From positions 1-5,678 of the forward strand of contig JAFAZM010000252.1 of the NCBI GenBank assembly GCA_019239785.1: a stretch of 5,678 nucleotides of DNA, read 5' to 3'. Positions 1 through 5,493 of this stretch are shown one piece after another. Every line of letters starts with the position of its first letter. Within the stretch, counting starts at the first letter, position 1. The position numbers and the translations under genes were made by a program. Source of the stretch: Sphingomonadaceae bacterium (GTDB lineage: Bacteria > Pseudomonadota > Alphaproteobacteria > Sphingomonadales > Sphingomonadaceae). The notes below the pieces were generated by a model, which saw only the letters and a list, made by a program, of their open reading frames with translations, was not told the DNA's origin and searched no databases.

Positions 1-811
1 GGTCGAGCGCCACCGCGATGTTGGCCTGGATGAAGCCCGCCTTGTCGCCGCAGTCGTAGCGGACGCCGTCGAAGGTCAGGCCGAAGAACGGCTGGCCGCC
101 GATCATCCGCGCCATCGCGTCGGTCAGCTGGATCTCGCCGCCGGCGCCTTTCTCGTGCGCATCGAGCGCGCGCATCACCTCGGGCTGGAGGATGTAGCGG
201 CCGGGCAGCATCAGGTTCGACGGCGCTTTGCCCTGCGGCGGCTTCTCGACCAGTCCCTCGATCGGGACCAGCCCGCCGTCGCGCGCGCCCGGCACGACGA
301 TGCCGTAGCGGTGGGTTTCCTCGGGCGGCACTTCGAGCACGGCGACGACGTTTCCGCCGACCTTGTCATAAGCCTCGACCAATTGCGCGAGGCAGCCGGG
401 CTTGCCGAGCATCAGTTCGTCCGGGAGCAGCACCGCGAAGGGCTCGTCGCCGACGATGTCGCGGGCGCACCAGACGGCATGGCCGAGGCCGAGCGGCTCC
501 TGCTGGCGGACCGAGACGATCGCGCCGGGGGGAAAGCGGGTGCCGGCGATCGCATCGAGCGGCTTGCCGCGCGCCTTCATGACCGTTTCGAGCTCGAACG
601 AGATGTCGAAATGATCCTCGAGCGCGCCCTTGCCGCGGCCGGTGACGAAGATCATCTGCTCGATGCCCGCCTCGCGCGCCTCCTCGACCGCATATTGGAT
701 CAGCGGCCGGTCCAGCACGGTCAGCATCTCCTTCGGCATCGCCTTGGTGGCGGGAAGGAAACGCGTGCCGAGTCCGGCGACGGGAAAGACGGCCTTGCGG
801 ACGGGCTTCAT
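1..811 (-). CDS. galU: UTP--glucose-1-phosphate uridylyltransferase GalU (3' end cut off by window)
   Basis: Makes UDP-glucose from UTP and glucose-1-phosphate in the cytoplasm, feeding exopolysaccharide, LPS and glycolipid synthesis. The 270 visible residues begin MKPVRKAVFPVAGLGTRFLP. They carry the nucleotide-binding signature GLGTRFLPATKAMPKEML (residues 13-30), QQEPLGLGHAVWCAR (103-117), the LLPDELMLG metal/sugar-binding segment (128-136), the GLVEKP motif (186-191) and YDCGDKAGF (252-260). All are typical of bacterial GalU/RfbA-type nucleotidyltransferases. The family is about 290-300 aa, so roughly 20-30 residues lie beyond the left edge. The ATG shares four bases (ATGA) with the stop of the upstream lipoprotein gene and has no clear Shine-Dalgarno of its own, so translation is probably coupled. 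It is the last visible gene of the argH-lipoprotein-galU operon. Identity is secure; the paralogue label (galU versus exo/cel names) is conventional. Confidence 0.95.
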   Translation of the reverse strand, partial: MKPVRKAVFPVAGLGTRFLPATKAMPKEMLTVLDRPLIQYAVEEAREAGIEQMIFVTGRGKGALEDHFDISFELETVMKARGKPLDAIAGTRFPPGAIVSVRQQEPLGLGHAVWCARDIVGDEPFAVLLPDELMLGKPGCLAQLVEAYDKVGGNVVAVLEVPPEETHRYGIVVPGARDGGLVPIEGLVEKPPQGKAPSNLMLPGRYILQPEVMRALDAHEKGAGGEIQLTDAMARMIGGQPFFGLTFDGVRYDCGDKAGFIQANIAVALD

Positions 812-1110
812 TGCGGCGGCGGGGTGCTGGAACTGGAATTGGCGGAGGCGTTGCCGTTGCCGGCGGGGATGTCGCCGGGCGGCAGGTCGAAACGGTCGTC
901 GTGCCGCTCCTCGGAGCGCTGCAGCAATTCGTCGAGCCGCTCGGGCCGGGCGGTCGTCGGCGGCGCCATCAATTCGTCGGTGGTCATCGCCCGGCTCGCC
1001 ATCGCCGGCGCGCGCGGCATGTGCTGCCCTTCCGCCGGCGCGAGCGGCCGGCGCAGGCCGCAGCCGCCGAGCGCAAGCGCGAGAGCGATGATGGGAAGGA
1101 GCCGCTTCAT
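808..1110 (-). CDS. Small LptM/YifL-like outer-membrane lipoprotein
   Basis: A 100-aa lipoprotein. The signal peptide MKRLLPIIALALALGGC has basic residues 2-3, a hydrophobic core and lipobox LGGC (14-17), so Cys17 should be lipidated. The mature start CGLRRPLAP resembles the CGLKGPL start of the LptM/YifL family (PF13627). In E. coli, LptM binds the LptD/LptE translocon and helps LptD oxidative assembly; that role is only inferred here. The remainder is Pro-, Glu- and Ser-rich and probably disordered (TTDELMAPPTTARPERLDEL, later ERHDDRFDLPPGD, then a Ser/Pro tail), longer than in E. coli. It overlaps the argH stop by ATGA at its start and the galU start by ATGA at its end. GGGA lies 8 nt before the ATG. 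A lipoprotein directly after argH is a common alphaproteobacterial arrangement, which supports the call. The lipoprotein assignment is firm, the LptM family link moderate. Confidence 0.85.
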   Translation of the reverse strand: MKRLLPIIALALALGGCGLRRPLAPAEGQHMPRAPAMASRAMTTDELMAPPTTARPERLDELLQRSEERHDDRFDLPPGDIPAGNGNASANSSSSTPPPQ

Positions 1111-2483
1111 TCGAGCATTCCCAACGCCTTCTTCGCCGCCTCGATCCGTTTGCGCACCTGGGCCGGCGCGGTGCCGCCGAAGCTGGTGCGGCTCTTAACC
1201 GAGGCGTCGGGCGAAAGCACATCGAAAACCGCAGGCTTGATCCGCTCGTCGATGCTGCGCAGCGCGTCGTAGGGCAGGGCCCAGAGCGGCACCTTCGCCT
1301 CGTCCGCCATCCTCACCGCGCGGCCGGTGATATGGTGCGCCTCGCGGAAGGGGACGTCCGCTTCGCGGACCAGCCAGTCGGCGAAATCGGTGGCGGTCGC
1401 GTGGCCGGCCTCGGTCGCGGCGCGCATCCGTTCGGTGTCGAAGCTGGTGCTCTCGATCATCCCGGCCATCGCCGCGAGCGAGACGCCGAGCAGATCGTGC
1501 GCCTCGAACACCGGCTCCTTGTCGTCCTGCATGTCCTTCGAATAAGCGAGCGGCAGCCCCTTCATCACCGTCACCAAAGCGACCGTCGCGCCGGCGATCC
1601 GCCCGCTATGGCCGCGGACCAGCTCGGCCGCATCGGGATTGCGCTTCTGCGGCATGATCGAGGAGCCGGTGGAAAAGGCGTCCGAGAGCTGGACGTAGCC
1701 GTAGGCCTGGCTCGCCCAGAGCACCAGCTCTTCGGCGAGACGGGAAAGGTGCAAAGCGCACTGGGTCGCCGCCATCAGATAATCGAGCGCGAAGTCGCGG
1801 TCGGAGACGGTGTCGAGCGAATTGGCGGTCGGCCGGTCGAAGCCAAGGGCAAGCGCGGTCGCCTCGCGGTCGATCGGGAAGCTGGTCCCGGCCAGCGCGG
1901 CGGCGCCCAACGGGCATTCGTTCAGCCGCGCGCGCGCATCGGCCAAGCGCGAGCGGTCGCGGCGCAGCATCTCGTAATAGGCCATCAGATGGTGGCCGAG
2001 CGTCACCGGCTGCGCCGACTGCAAATGGGTGAGGCCGGGCATCACGCTCGCCTCATGCTCCTCGGCGCGCAGCACCAGCGCCTTCTGCAGCGCGGCGATC
2101 CCCTCGTCGGCCATGTCGATCGCATCGCGCACCCAGAGCTTGAAGTCGGTCGCGACCTGGTCGTTGCGCGAGCGGGCGGTGTGCAGCCGCCCGGCCGCCG
2201 CCCCGATCGATTCGGAGAGGCGGTGCTCGACATGCATGTGGATGTCCTCGAGCGCCGGATCCTCGGCGACGCCGTTCGCCTCGAACTCGTCCTCGATCCG
2301 GTCGAGCCCCTCCTCGATCGCGTCGGCATCCTCCTGGGCGACGATGCCCTGGGCGGCAAGCATGGCGATGTGGACCCGGCTCGCCTCGATGTCCTGGCGC
2401 CAGAGACGCTTGTCGAAGGCGATCGAGGCATTTATCTCGCGCATCAGTGCCGAGGGACCCTCGGCGAACCGTCCGCCCCACAT
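1107..2483 (-). CDS. argH: Argininosuccinate lyase
   Basis: Cleaves argininosuccinate to arginine and fumarate, the last step of arginine biosynthesis, as a cytoplasmic homotetramer of the fumarase/aspartase superfamily. The 458 aa match the usual length (about 455-465). Visible signatures are N-terminal MWGGRF (1-6), HTARSRNDQV (101-110), LTHLQSAQP (151-159) containing the conserved His153, and the superfamily loop GSSIMPQKRNPD (273-284) with the catalytic serine at 274/275. The Lys/Asp-rich segment YSKDMQDDKEP (314-324) and C-terminal SFGGTAPAQV (434-443) are also typical. The ATG at 2483 was chosen because family members begin at or just before MWGGRF. The frame stays open upstream to 2645, but that stretch is antisense to the TlpA-like gene and looks nothing like ArgH. 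An AAGGA lies 16 nt upstream, rather far, so initiation signals are weak. First gene of the operon; its stop overlaps the lipoprotein start (ATGA). Confidence 0.97.
   Translation of the reverse strand: MWGGRFAEGPSALMREINASIAFDKRLWRQDIEASRVHIAMLAAQGIVAQEDADAIEEGLDRIEDEFEANGVAEDPALEDIHMHVEHRLSESIGAAAGRLHTARSRNDQVATDFKLWVRDAIDMADEGIAALQKALVLRAEEHEASVMPGLTHLQSAQPVTLGHHLMAYYEMLRRDRSRLADARARLNECPLGAAALAGTSFPIDREATALALGFDRPTANSLDTVSDRDFALDYLMAATQCALHLSRLAEELVLWASQAYGYVQLSDAFSTGSSIMPQKRNPDAAELVRGHSGRIAGATVALVTVMKGLPLAYSKDMQDDKEPVFEAHDLLGVSLAAMAGMIESTSFDTERMRAATEAGHATATDFADWLVREADVPFREAHHITGRAVRMADEAKVPLWALPYDALRSIDERIKPAVFDVLSPDASVKSRTSFGGTAPAQVRKRIEAAKKALGMLE
2433..2438 (+). promoter_or_regulatory. 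Possible sigma70-type -10 box for the TlpA-like gene
   Basis: TATCTC at 2433-2438 is preceded, after a 17-bp spacer, by TTGTCG at 2410-2415. Transcription would start near 2445 and give a leader of about 58 nt before the TTG start at 2503. The pair lies inside the argH coding region on the opposite strand, which is where a promoter must be given the 19-bp gap between the two genes. The matches are only 4/6 and 3/6 to consensus, so this is a weak candidate. Confidence 0.25.
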
Positions 2484-2489
2484 TTGATT

Positions 2490-2493
2490 GGAG
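2490..2493 (+). promoter_or_regulatory. Ribosome binding site deciding the TlpA-like start
   Basis: GGAG at 2490-2493 lies 9 nt before the TTG at 2503. The alternative TTG at 2488 has no purine-rich element upstream and sits immediately after an in-frame TGA (2485-2487). No ATG or GTG is available near the predicted signal peptide, so this site favours the start at 2503. Confidence 0.55.
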
Positions 2494-2502
2494 TGCTGGT
2501 CC

Positions 2503-3129
2503 TTGCGGCTCGCGATCTTCTGTCTCCCCGCCCTTCTGCTCGGCCTCGCCCTCGCCGGATGCGATAGGCAAAAGGCCGCAGCCCCGCAAGGCGAAGCGCC
2601 CGCCGCCAATGCGACGGCCGACGCGGCCGGGGCCGCGCCCGGCAATGCGGCGGAGCCCTATCCGACCGGCCGGCTCGACCGCTCGCACCGAGGCGAGCAC
2701 GCCCCCGACGCTACCTTCGAGGACGGCCAGGGCCGGGAGGTGCGACTCTCGGCCTTCCGCGGCCGGCCGTTATTGGTCAATCTCTGGGCGACCTGGTGCG
2801 GGCCCTGCGTGGTCGAGCTGCCTTCGCTCGACGGGCTCGCGGCGCGGGAAGGCGACGGCCTCAGGATTCTGACGATCAGCCAGGACACGGACGGCGGCGC
2901 CGCGAGCGCCCGGCAGAAGGTCAGCGATTTCTTCGCCGCGCACCGCTTCAGCCGGCTCGAGCCCAATCTCGACAGCCGGATGCAGCTGATGGGTGCGCTG
3001 CATCTGGACACGCTGCCGACCACGATCCTCTATAACAGCCAGGGCGAGGAGGTGTGGCGGATGACCGGCATGTCCGACTGGCAGGACCAGCGCGCCGCGC
3101 GTCTGCTGATGGAGGCGGACGCGGGTTAG
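2503..3129 (+). CDS. tlpA: TlpA-like thiol-disulfide oxidoreductase, membrane-anchored lipoprotein
   Basis: A predicted periplasm-facing thioredoxin-fold reductase of 208 aa from the TTG at 2503 (213 aa from the TTG at 2488). The signal peptide MRLAIFCLPALLLGLALAGC ends in lipobox LAGC (17-20), giving a lipid anchor at Cys20. An Ala/Pro/Asn-rich linker (about 24-54) follows, then a TlpA/AhpC-TSA-type domain (about 65-205). The active site is WATWCGPC with Cys99 and Cys102, and the cis-proline is Pro172 in DTLPTTILYN. The family reduces disulfides in partners such as cytochrome c or copper-site assembly proteins; the partner here is unknown. Bradyrhizobium TlpA is anchored by an N-terminal membrane helix, so a lipid anchor is a variation. 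The gene diverges from argH, a neighbourhood recurrent in alphaproteobacteria, and converges on the transporter gene. Family call firm; specific function and start codon less so. Confidence 0.9.
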   Translation: MRLAIFCLPALLLGLALAGCDRQKAAAPQGEAPAANATADAAGAAPGNAAEPYPTGRLDRSHRGEHAPDATFEDGQGREVRLSAFRGRPLLVNLWATWCGPCVVELPSLDGLAAREGDGLRILTISQDTDGGAASARQKVSDFFAAHRFSRLEPNLDSRMQLMGALHLDTLPTTILYNSQGEEVWRMTGMSDWQDQRAARLLMEADAG

Positions 3130-3154
3130 CTTAGCACCGCCTTCCGAGACCAAC

Positions 3155-3242
3155 GCCGTTCGTCCTGAGCCTGTCGAAGGGCTTTCCTTCCCTTCGCTGA
3201 AAGAGAGAAGGATTGGGCTTCGACAAGCTCAGCCCGAACGGC
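3155..3242. repeat. Imperfect inverted repeat between convergent genes (REP-like, possible bidirectional terminator)
   Basis: Two 28-nt arms, 3155-3182 and 3215-3242, face each other around a 32-nt spacer and match at 23 of 28 positions when one is reverse-complemented. Each arm has the core pattern CCGTTCG--CTGAGC-TGTCGAAG. I associate this pattern with dispersed repeats in sphingomonad genomes; copy number cannot be judged from one window. The right arm contains a small GCTT-CGAC-AAGC hairpin and a GGGCT/AGCCC stem. The spacer holds a further CCTTC/GAAGG pairing (3186-3190 with 3207-3211). There is no T-tract on either strand, so classical intrinsic termination is not shown, but the position between the ends of two convergent genes fits transcription or mRNA 3'-end control. 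The right arm overlaps the stop and last codons of the transporter gene. Confidence 0.8.
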
Positions 3243-4173
3243 TGAGTGAGCCTCGGCGCAAGAATCCCAGCCTCAGCAGGCGCCCGTCGATCGCGACGAG
3301 CCCCATTCCGATCAACGCCATGCCCAGGAATTGCCGCGGCTCCAGCCGTTCGTGCAGGACCAGGGCGCCGAGCAGGATGGCAGTGATCGGGATCAGGAAG
3401 GTGACGAGCAGCCCGTTGGTCGCGCCGGCCGAGGCGATCAGCCGGAAGTAGAGGATATAGGCAAGGCTGGTGCTGAACAGGGCGAGGCCGGCGAGCGCCG
3501 CCCAGGCCTCCGGCGCAGGCGGGGCGGCGCGCCAGGGCGGCTCGAAGATCAGCACCACCGGCAGCATCACCAGCGTCGAGGCGCTGAGCTGGCCCGTGGC
3601 GACCGCGACCGGCTTCACGCCCATCGCCCGGAAGCGTCGCGCATAGACGCCGGCCAGCGCATAGGAGAGGGTCGCGACCAGGCAGGCGAGCTGGGCGAGC
3701 AGGCCGGTTCCGATCTGCCCGAGGAAGTCGGTGCCGATCATCACCGCCACGCCGCCGAACCCGAGCAGCACACCGGCGGCCTTGGCCGGCGTGGCTTTCT
3801 CGTCGGCGGTGAACAGATGCGCGACGATCACGCCCCAGATCGGCGTGGTCGCATTGAGAATCGAGGCGAGCCCGCTGGGGATCGCCTCCTGCGCGAAGGC
3901 GAACATCGCGAACGGCACGACATTGTTGAGCAAAGCGAGGGTCAGGAAGGATCGCGCCGCGCCGGGCGGCAACGACAATCGCTCCCCGCGCACGTGCAGG
4001 AACACCCACAGCAAAGCCGCCGCGAGGCCGACCCGGGCCAGCACGACGGTGAGCGGCGTCACCGAACCGAGCGCGATCTCGATGAAGAAGAAGGACCCGC
4101 CCCAGAGGATCGAGAGGAGGAGCAGGATCGCCCAGTCCGAGGCGCTCATGGTACGGCTCACGTTCGTGGTCAT
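3229..4173 (-). CDS. EamA/DMT-superfamily transporter
   Basis: An inner-membrane protein of 314 aa with about ten hydrophobic segments arranged as two EamA (PF00892) repeats, roughly residues 13-147 and 158-297. Typical marks are SILWGGSFFFIEIALG (21-36) in the first helix, NNVVPFAMFAFAQEAIPSGLASIL (residues 83-106), where the loop before the next helix is well conserved, TPIWGVIVAHLF (110-121), and in the second half SLAYILYFRLI (236-246) and FLIPITAILLGALVLHERL (259-277). Such proteins export metabolites or amino acids, but the substrate cannot be read from sequence. The ATG at 4173 was preferred because GAGG sits 6 nt upstream. ATGs at 4179 and 4149 (306 aa) are alternatives. The frame can be extended to a GTG at 4230, but the added residues (HEIPAFAGMT) are translated repeat DNA and not protein. 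The last four codons and stop lie in the inverted repeat at 3215-3242. Confidence 0.9.
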   Translation of the reverse strand: MTTNVSRTMSASDWAILLLLSILWGGSFFFIEIALGSVTPLTVVLARVGLAAALLWVFLHVRGERLSLPPGAARSFLTLALLNNVVPFAMFAFAQEAIPSGLASILNATTPIWGVIVAHLFTADEKATPAKAAGVLLGFGGVAVMIGTDFLGQIGTGLLAQLACLVATLSYALAGVYARRFRAMGVKPVAVATGQLSASTLVMLPVVLIFEPPWRAAPPAPEAWAALAGLALFSTSLAYILYFRLIASAGATNGLLVTFLIPITAILLGALVLHERLEPRQFLGMALIGMGLVAIDGRLLRLGFLRRGSLSRSG

Positions 4174-4179
4174 GTCCAT

Positions 4180-4183
4180 CCTC
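4180..4183 (-). promoter_or_regulatory. Ribosome binding site of the EamA transporter
   Basis: GAGG on the minus strand, 6 nt before the ATG at 4173. The alternative ATG at 4179 directly abuts it and would be badly spaced, so this site decides in favour of 4173. The palindromic repeat begins 8 bp further upstream. Confidence 0.5.
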
Positions 4184-4190
4184 AATTTCC

Positions 4191-4266
4191 ACGTCATCCC
4201 GGCGAAGGCCGGGATCTCGTGGCCACCCACCGTGACCCAGGACCCCGGCCTTCGCCGGGGTGACGT
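4191..4266. repeat. Palindromic intergenic repeat (two hairpin-forming arms)
   Basis: Arms 4191-4214 and 4243-4266 are inverted copies matching at 22 of 24 bases, separated by 28 bp. Each arm also folds on itself through a perfect 6-bp stem with a 4-base loop (CCCGGC-GAAG-GCCGGG on the left, its complement on the right). The element can therefore form two hairpins or one long stem. I recognise this type as a widespread dispersed repeat of proteobacterial genomes; when translated it yields strings such as VIPAKAG or IPAFAGMT. It lies between the divergent transporter and ASCH genes, 18 bp upstream of the transporter start codon. Unless the transporter promoter falls in the narrow gap, the element is transcribed as part of the mRNA leader. 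No transposase or target-site duplication is evident. Confidence 0.9.
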
Positions 4267-4372
4267 TTACAAGAAGGGGGTAGCGGAGAACGTGAGCGCG
4301 GCCGTCCCGAATATTGCGCTCAATGTCGGGCCGTCGCGCGGCCGGCCTGCCTCTGCTAGGCAAAATCCATGC

Positions 4373-4376
4373 GGAG
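4373..4376 (+). promoter_or_regulatory. Ribosome binding site of the ASCH-like gene
   Basis: GGAG at 4373-4376 lies 9 nt before the ATG at 4386. It supports that start over the in-frame upstream ATG at 4323, which would add an unrelated Arg/Gly-rich stretch. A GCTAGG (4355-4360) resembles a weak -10 box but has no convincing -35 partner. Confidence 0.5.
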
Positions 4377-4385
4377 CCTCACGCC

Positions 4386-4682
4386 ATGATCTTCACCAGG
4401 CGTCTTCGCGAGGGCGTTCGCGAGGGCCGGATCACCTGCTCCGTCCGCATCTGGCAGCGGCCGCATGTGAAGGTCGGCGGCATCTATCCGATGGAGGAGG
4501 GCCACATCGTCGTCGAATCGATCCGCCGGATCGCGATCGAGGACGTCACCGGCGAGCTGGCGCGGCGCTCGGGCTTTCTGGGCGTCGTCGACCTGCTCAA
4601 GGTCGCCAAGCACGGCCCCGGCACCAACGTCTACCTGATCGAGTTCCACTATCTGCCGCCGGAGGGTGGCAGCGGCTGCTGA
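4386..4682 (+). CDS. Small ASCH/PUA-like domain protein
   Basis: A 98-aa cytoplasmic protein without signal peptide or membrane segment. It begins MIFTRRLREGVREGRITCSV and ends LIEFHYL plus a short Gly-rich tail. The order of elements (FxxRLREGVREGRITxSVR at 3-21, HVKVGGIY at 27-34, HIVVESIRRI at 40-49, a helix around 57-74, then NVYLIEFHYL at 81-90) follows the ASCH fold and aligns by eye with E. coli YqfB (about 103 aa), which deacetylates N4-acetylcytidine. ASCH proteins are thought to bind RNA or modified nucleosides. The YqfB catalytic Lys21 aligns with Ile16, Thr24 with Ser19, and no Glu occupies the Glu74 position, so the same reaction is doubtful. Start chosen by GGAG spacing and by where the fold begins. 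It stands alone on the plus strand and its stop is one base from the stop of the opposing gene. Coding is convincing; function unknown. Confidence 0.8.
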   Translation: MIFTRRLREGVREGRITCSVRIWQRPHVKVGGIYPMEEGHIVVESIRRIAIEDVTGELARRSGFLGVVDLLKVAKHGPGTNVYLIEFHYLPPEGGSGC

Positions 4683-4683
4683 T

Positions 4684-5493
4684 TCAGTCGATCAGTTCGT
4701 CGGCGATTACGATCATGGGCTCGATGACGACGCGCGAGGGCGCGGTGGTCACGGAGTCCGACTCGAAGCGGACACTCATCCCTCCGACGCCCAGCTCGAA
4801 ACATCCGGCGCCGGCAGCCGGCGGTGGATCGCAGCGCGCGACCGTCGAGACTTGCCGGACGTCCAGCTCTGCCACCCTCTGACGGCAGGCACTCTCGCTC
4901 GTCGGCGGGTCGTCTCGTGGGACCGGGCAATTGAGCGCGATCCGCACCTGACCGGCGCGTGCCGCTTCGATGAGGGCTGTAAGGGCCTGCACGTCGCCGA
5001 CCAGCATCATCTCATCAGGCGCGTCGATCGTCCCACTATGCCGCGGATCGATATCCGCGCAGGCAATGCCGAGCCGCTCACGTTGCGCCTCGCTGAGTTC
5101 GCCTCCTCTGCGCAAGCGGTCCAGATCCGAGATGACGTAGTTCTCCGACACTTCAATTCCCGTCGGCCGCACCGGCGTGTCGGCGCCAGCGAGCGGTCCG
5201 TCCGGCACGAAATGTACGGTCACCAGCGAGCTTTGACAAAGGCCAGGCGTATAGGTTGCCGTGGGAATGGTCCGGAATTCCAGCTCAGCGAGCGGCCGCG
5301 TGGGTCTCCTCCCGGGCCGCCCACGATCGAAGTCGGGCAACATGATCCGGCCGAGATCGCCGAACAGTCGCTGCGTAAGCCTGCTCTGCGGCATGGCTCG
5401 GACCGTGACCTTGGTGAGCGGCGGCCCAACCTGTGCGAGCAAGGGGGTGCTCCCCGCCAACGCAAGCGCGGCGATAGTGGCGCGCACGCGCAT
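4684..5493 (-). CDS. Exported six-cysteine protein of unknown function
   Basis: A 269-aa protein I do not recognise. It starts MRVRATIAALALAGSTPLLA, a signal peptide with a likely cleavage after Ala20, so it should be periplasmic or secreted. No lipobox and no further membrane segment is seen. The mature part has six cysteines (86, 145, 189, 203, 221, 231), enough for three disulfides, in a mixed charged sequence with beta-like patches (SSLVTVHFVPDGPL, residues 88-101) and an acidic helix-like middle (SDLDRLRRGGELSEAQRERL, 122-141). Codon choice is noticeably looser than in its neighbours (AGA, AGG, ACA, GTA, TTG and ATT appear), which hints at a weakly expressed or lineage-specific gene. The ATG overlaps the dapD stop by one base (TGATG), so it is probably translated by reinitiation after DapD. 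It has no link to lysine synthesis that can be seen in its sequence. Confidence 0.8.
   Translation of the reverse strand: MRVRATIAALALAGSTPLLAQVGPPLTKVTVRAMPQSRLTQRLFGDLGRIMLPDFDRGRPGRRPTRPLAELEFRTIPTATYTPGLCQSSLVTVHFVPDGPLAGADTPVRPTGIEVSENYVISDLDRLRRGGELSEAQRERLGIACADIDPRHSGTIDAPDEMMLVGDVQALTALIEAARAGQVRIALNCPVPRDDPPTSESACRQRVAELDVRQVSTVARCDPPPAAGAGCFELGVGGMSVRFESDSVTTAPSRVVIEPMIVIADELID

Noticed and set aside
155..1198. Long plus-strand open frame (347 codons) opposite galU and the lipoprotein gene
   Set aside because: It is antisense to two well-supported genes. Its protein is an Arg/His/Asp-rich composition typical of the reverse frame of high-GC coding DNA and shows no recognisable domain.
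1332..2567. Long plus-strand open frame (411 codons) opposite argH
   Set aside because: Fully antisense to ArgH, with low-complexity Arg/Gly/His composition. It reflects GC-skewed codon positions and not a second gene.
2484..2645. N-terminal extension of argH up to 2645
   Set aside because: The extra residues are antisense to the TlpA-like lipoprotein and do not resemble ArgH, whose family starts at MWGGRF.
4174..4230. GTG start at 4230 for the EamA transporter
   Set aside because: The added segment is translated palindromic repeat DNA; a better-spaced GAGG serves the ATG at 4173.
3331..4263. Plus-strand open frame opposite the EamA transporter
   Set aside because: Its charged, Glu/Arg/His-rich translation is the mirror of hydrophobic helices on the other strand and has no independent start signal or motif.
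4296..4344. GCGCGGCCG occurring twice (4296-4304 and 4336-4344) as a possible operator
   Set aside because: Nine G/C-only bases are expected by chance in such GC-rich DNA, and the copies are not placed relative to any convincing promoter.
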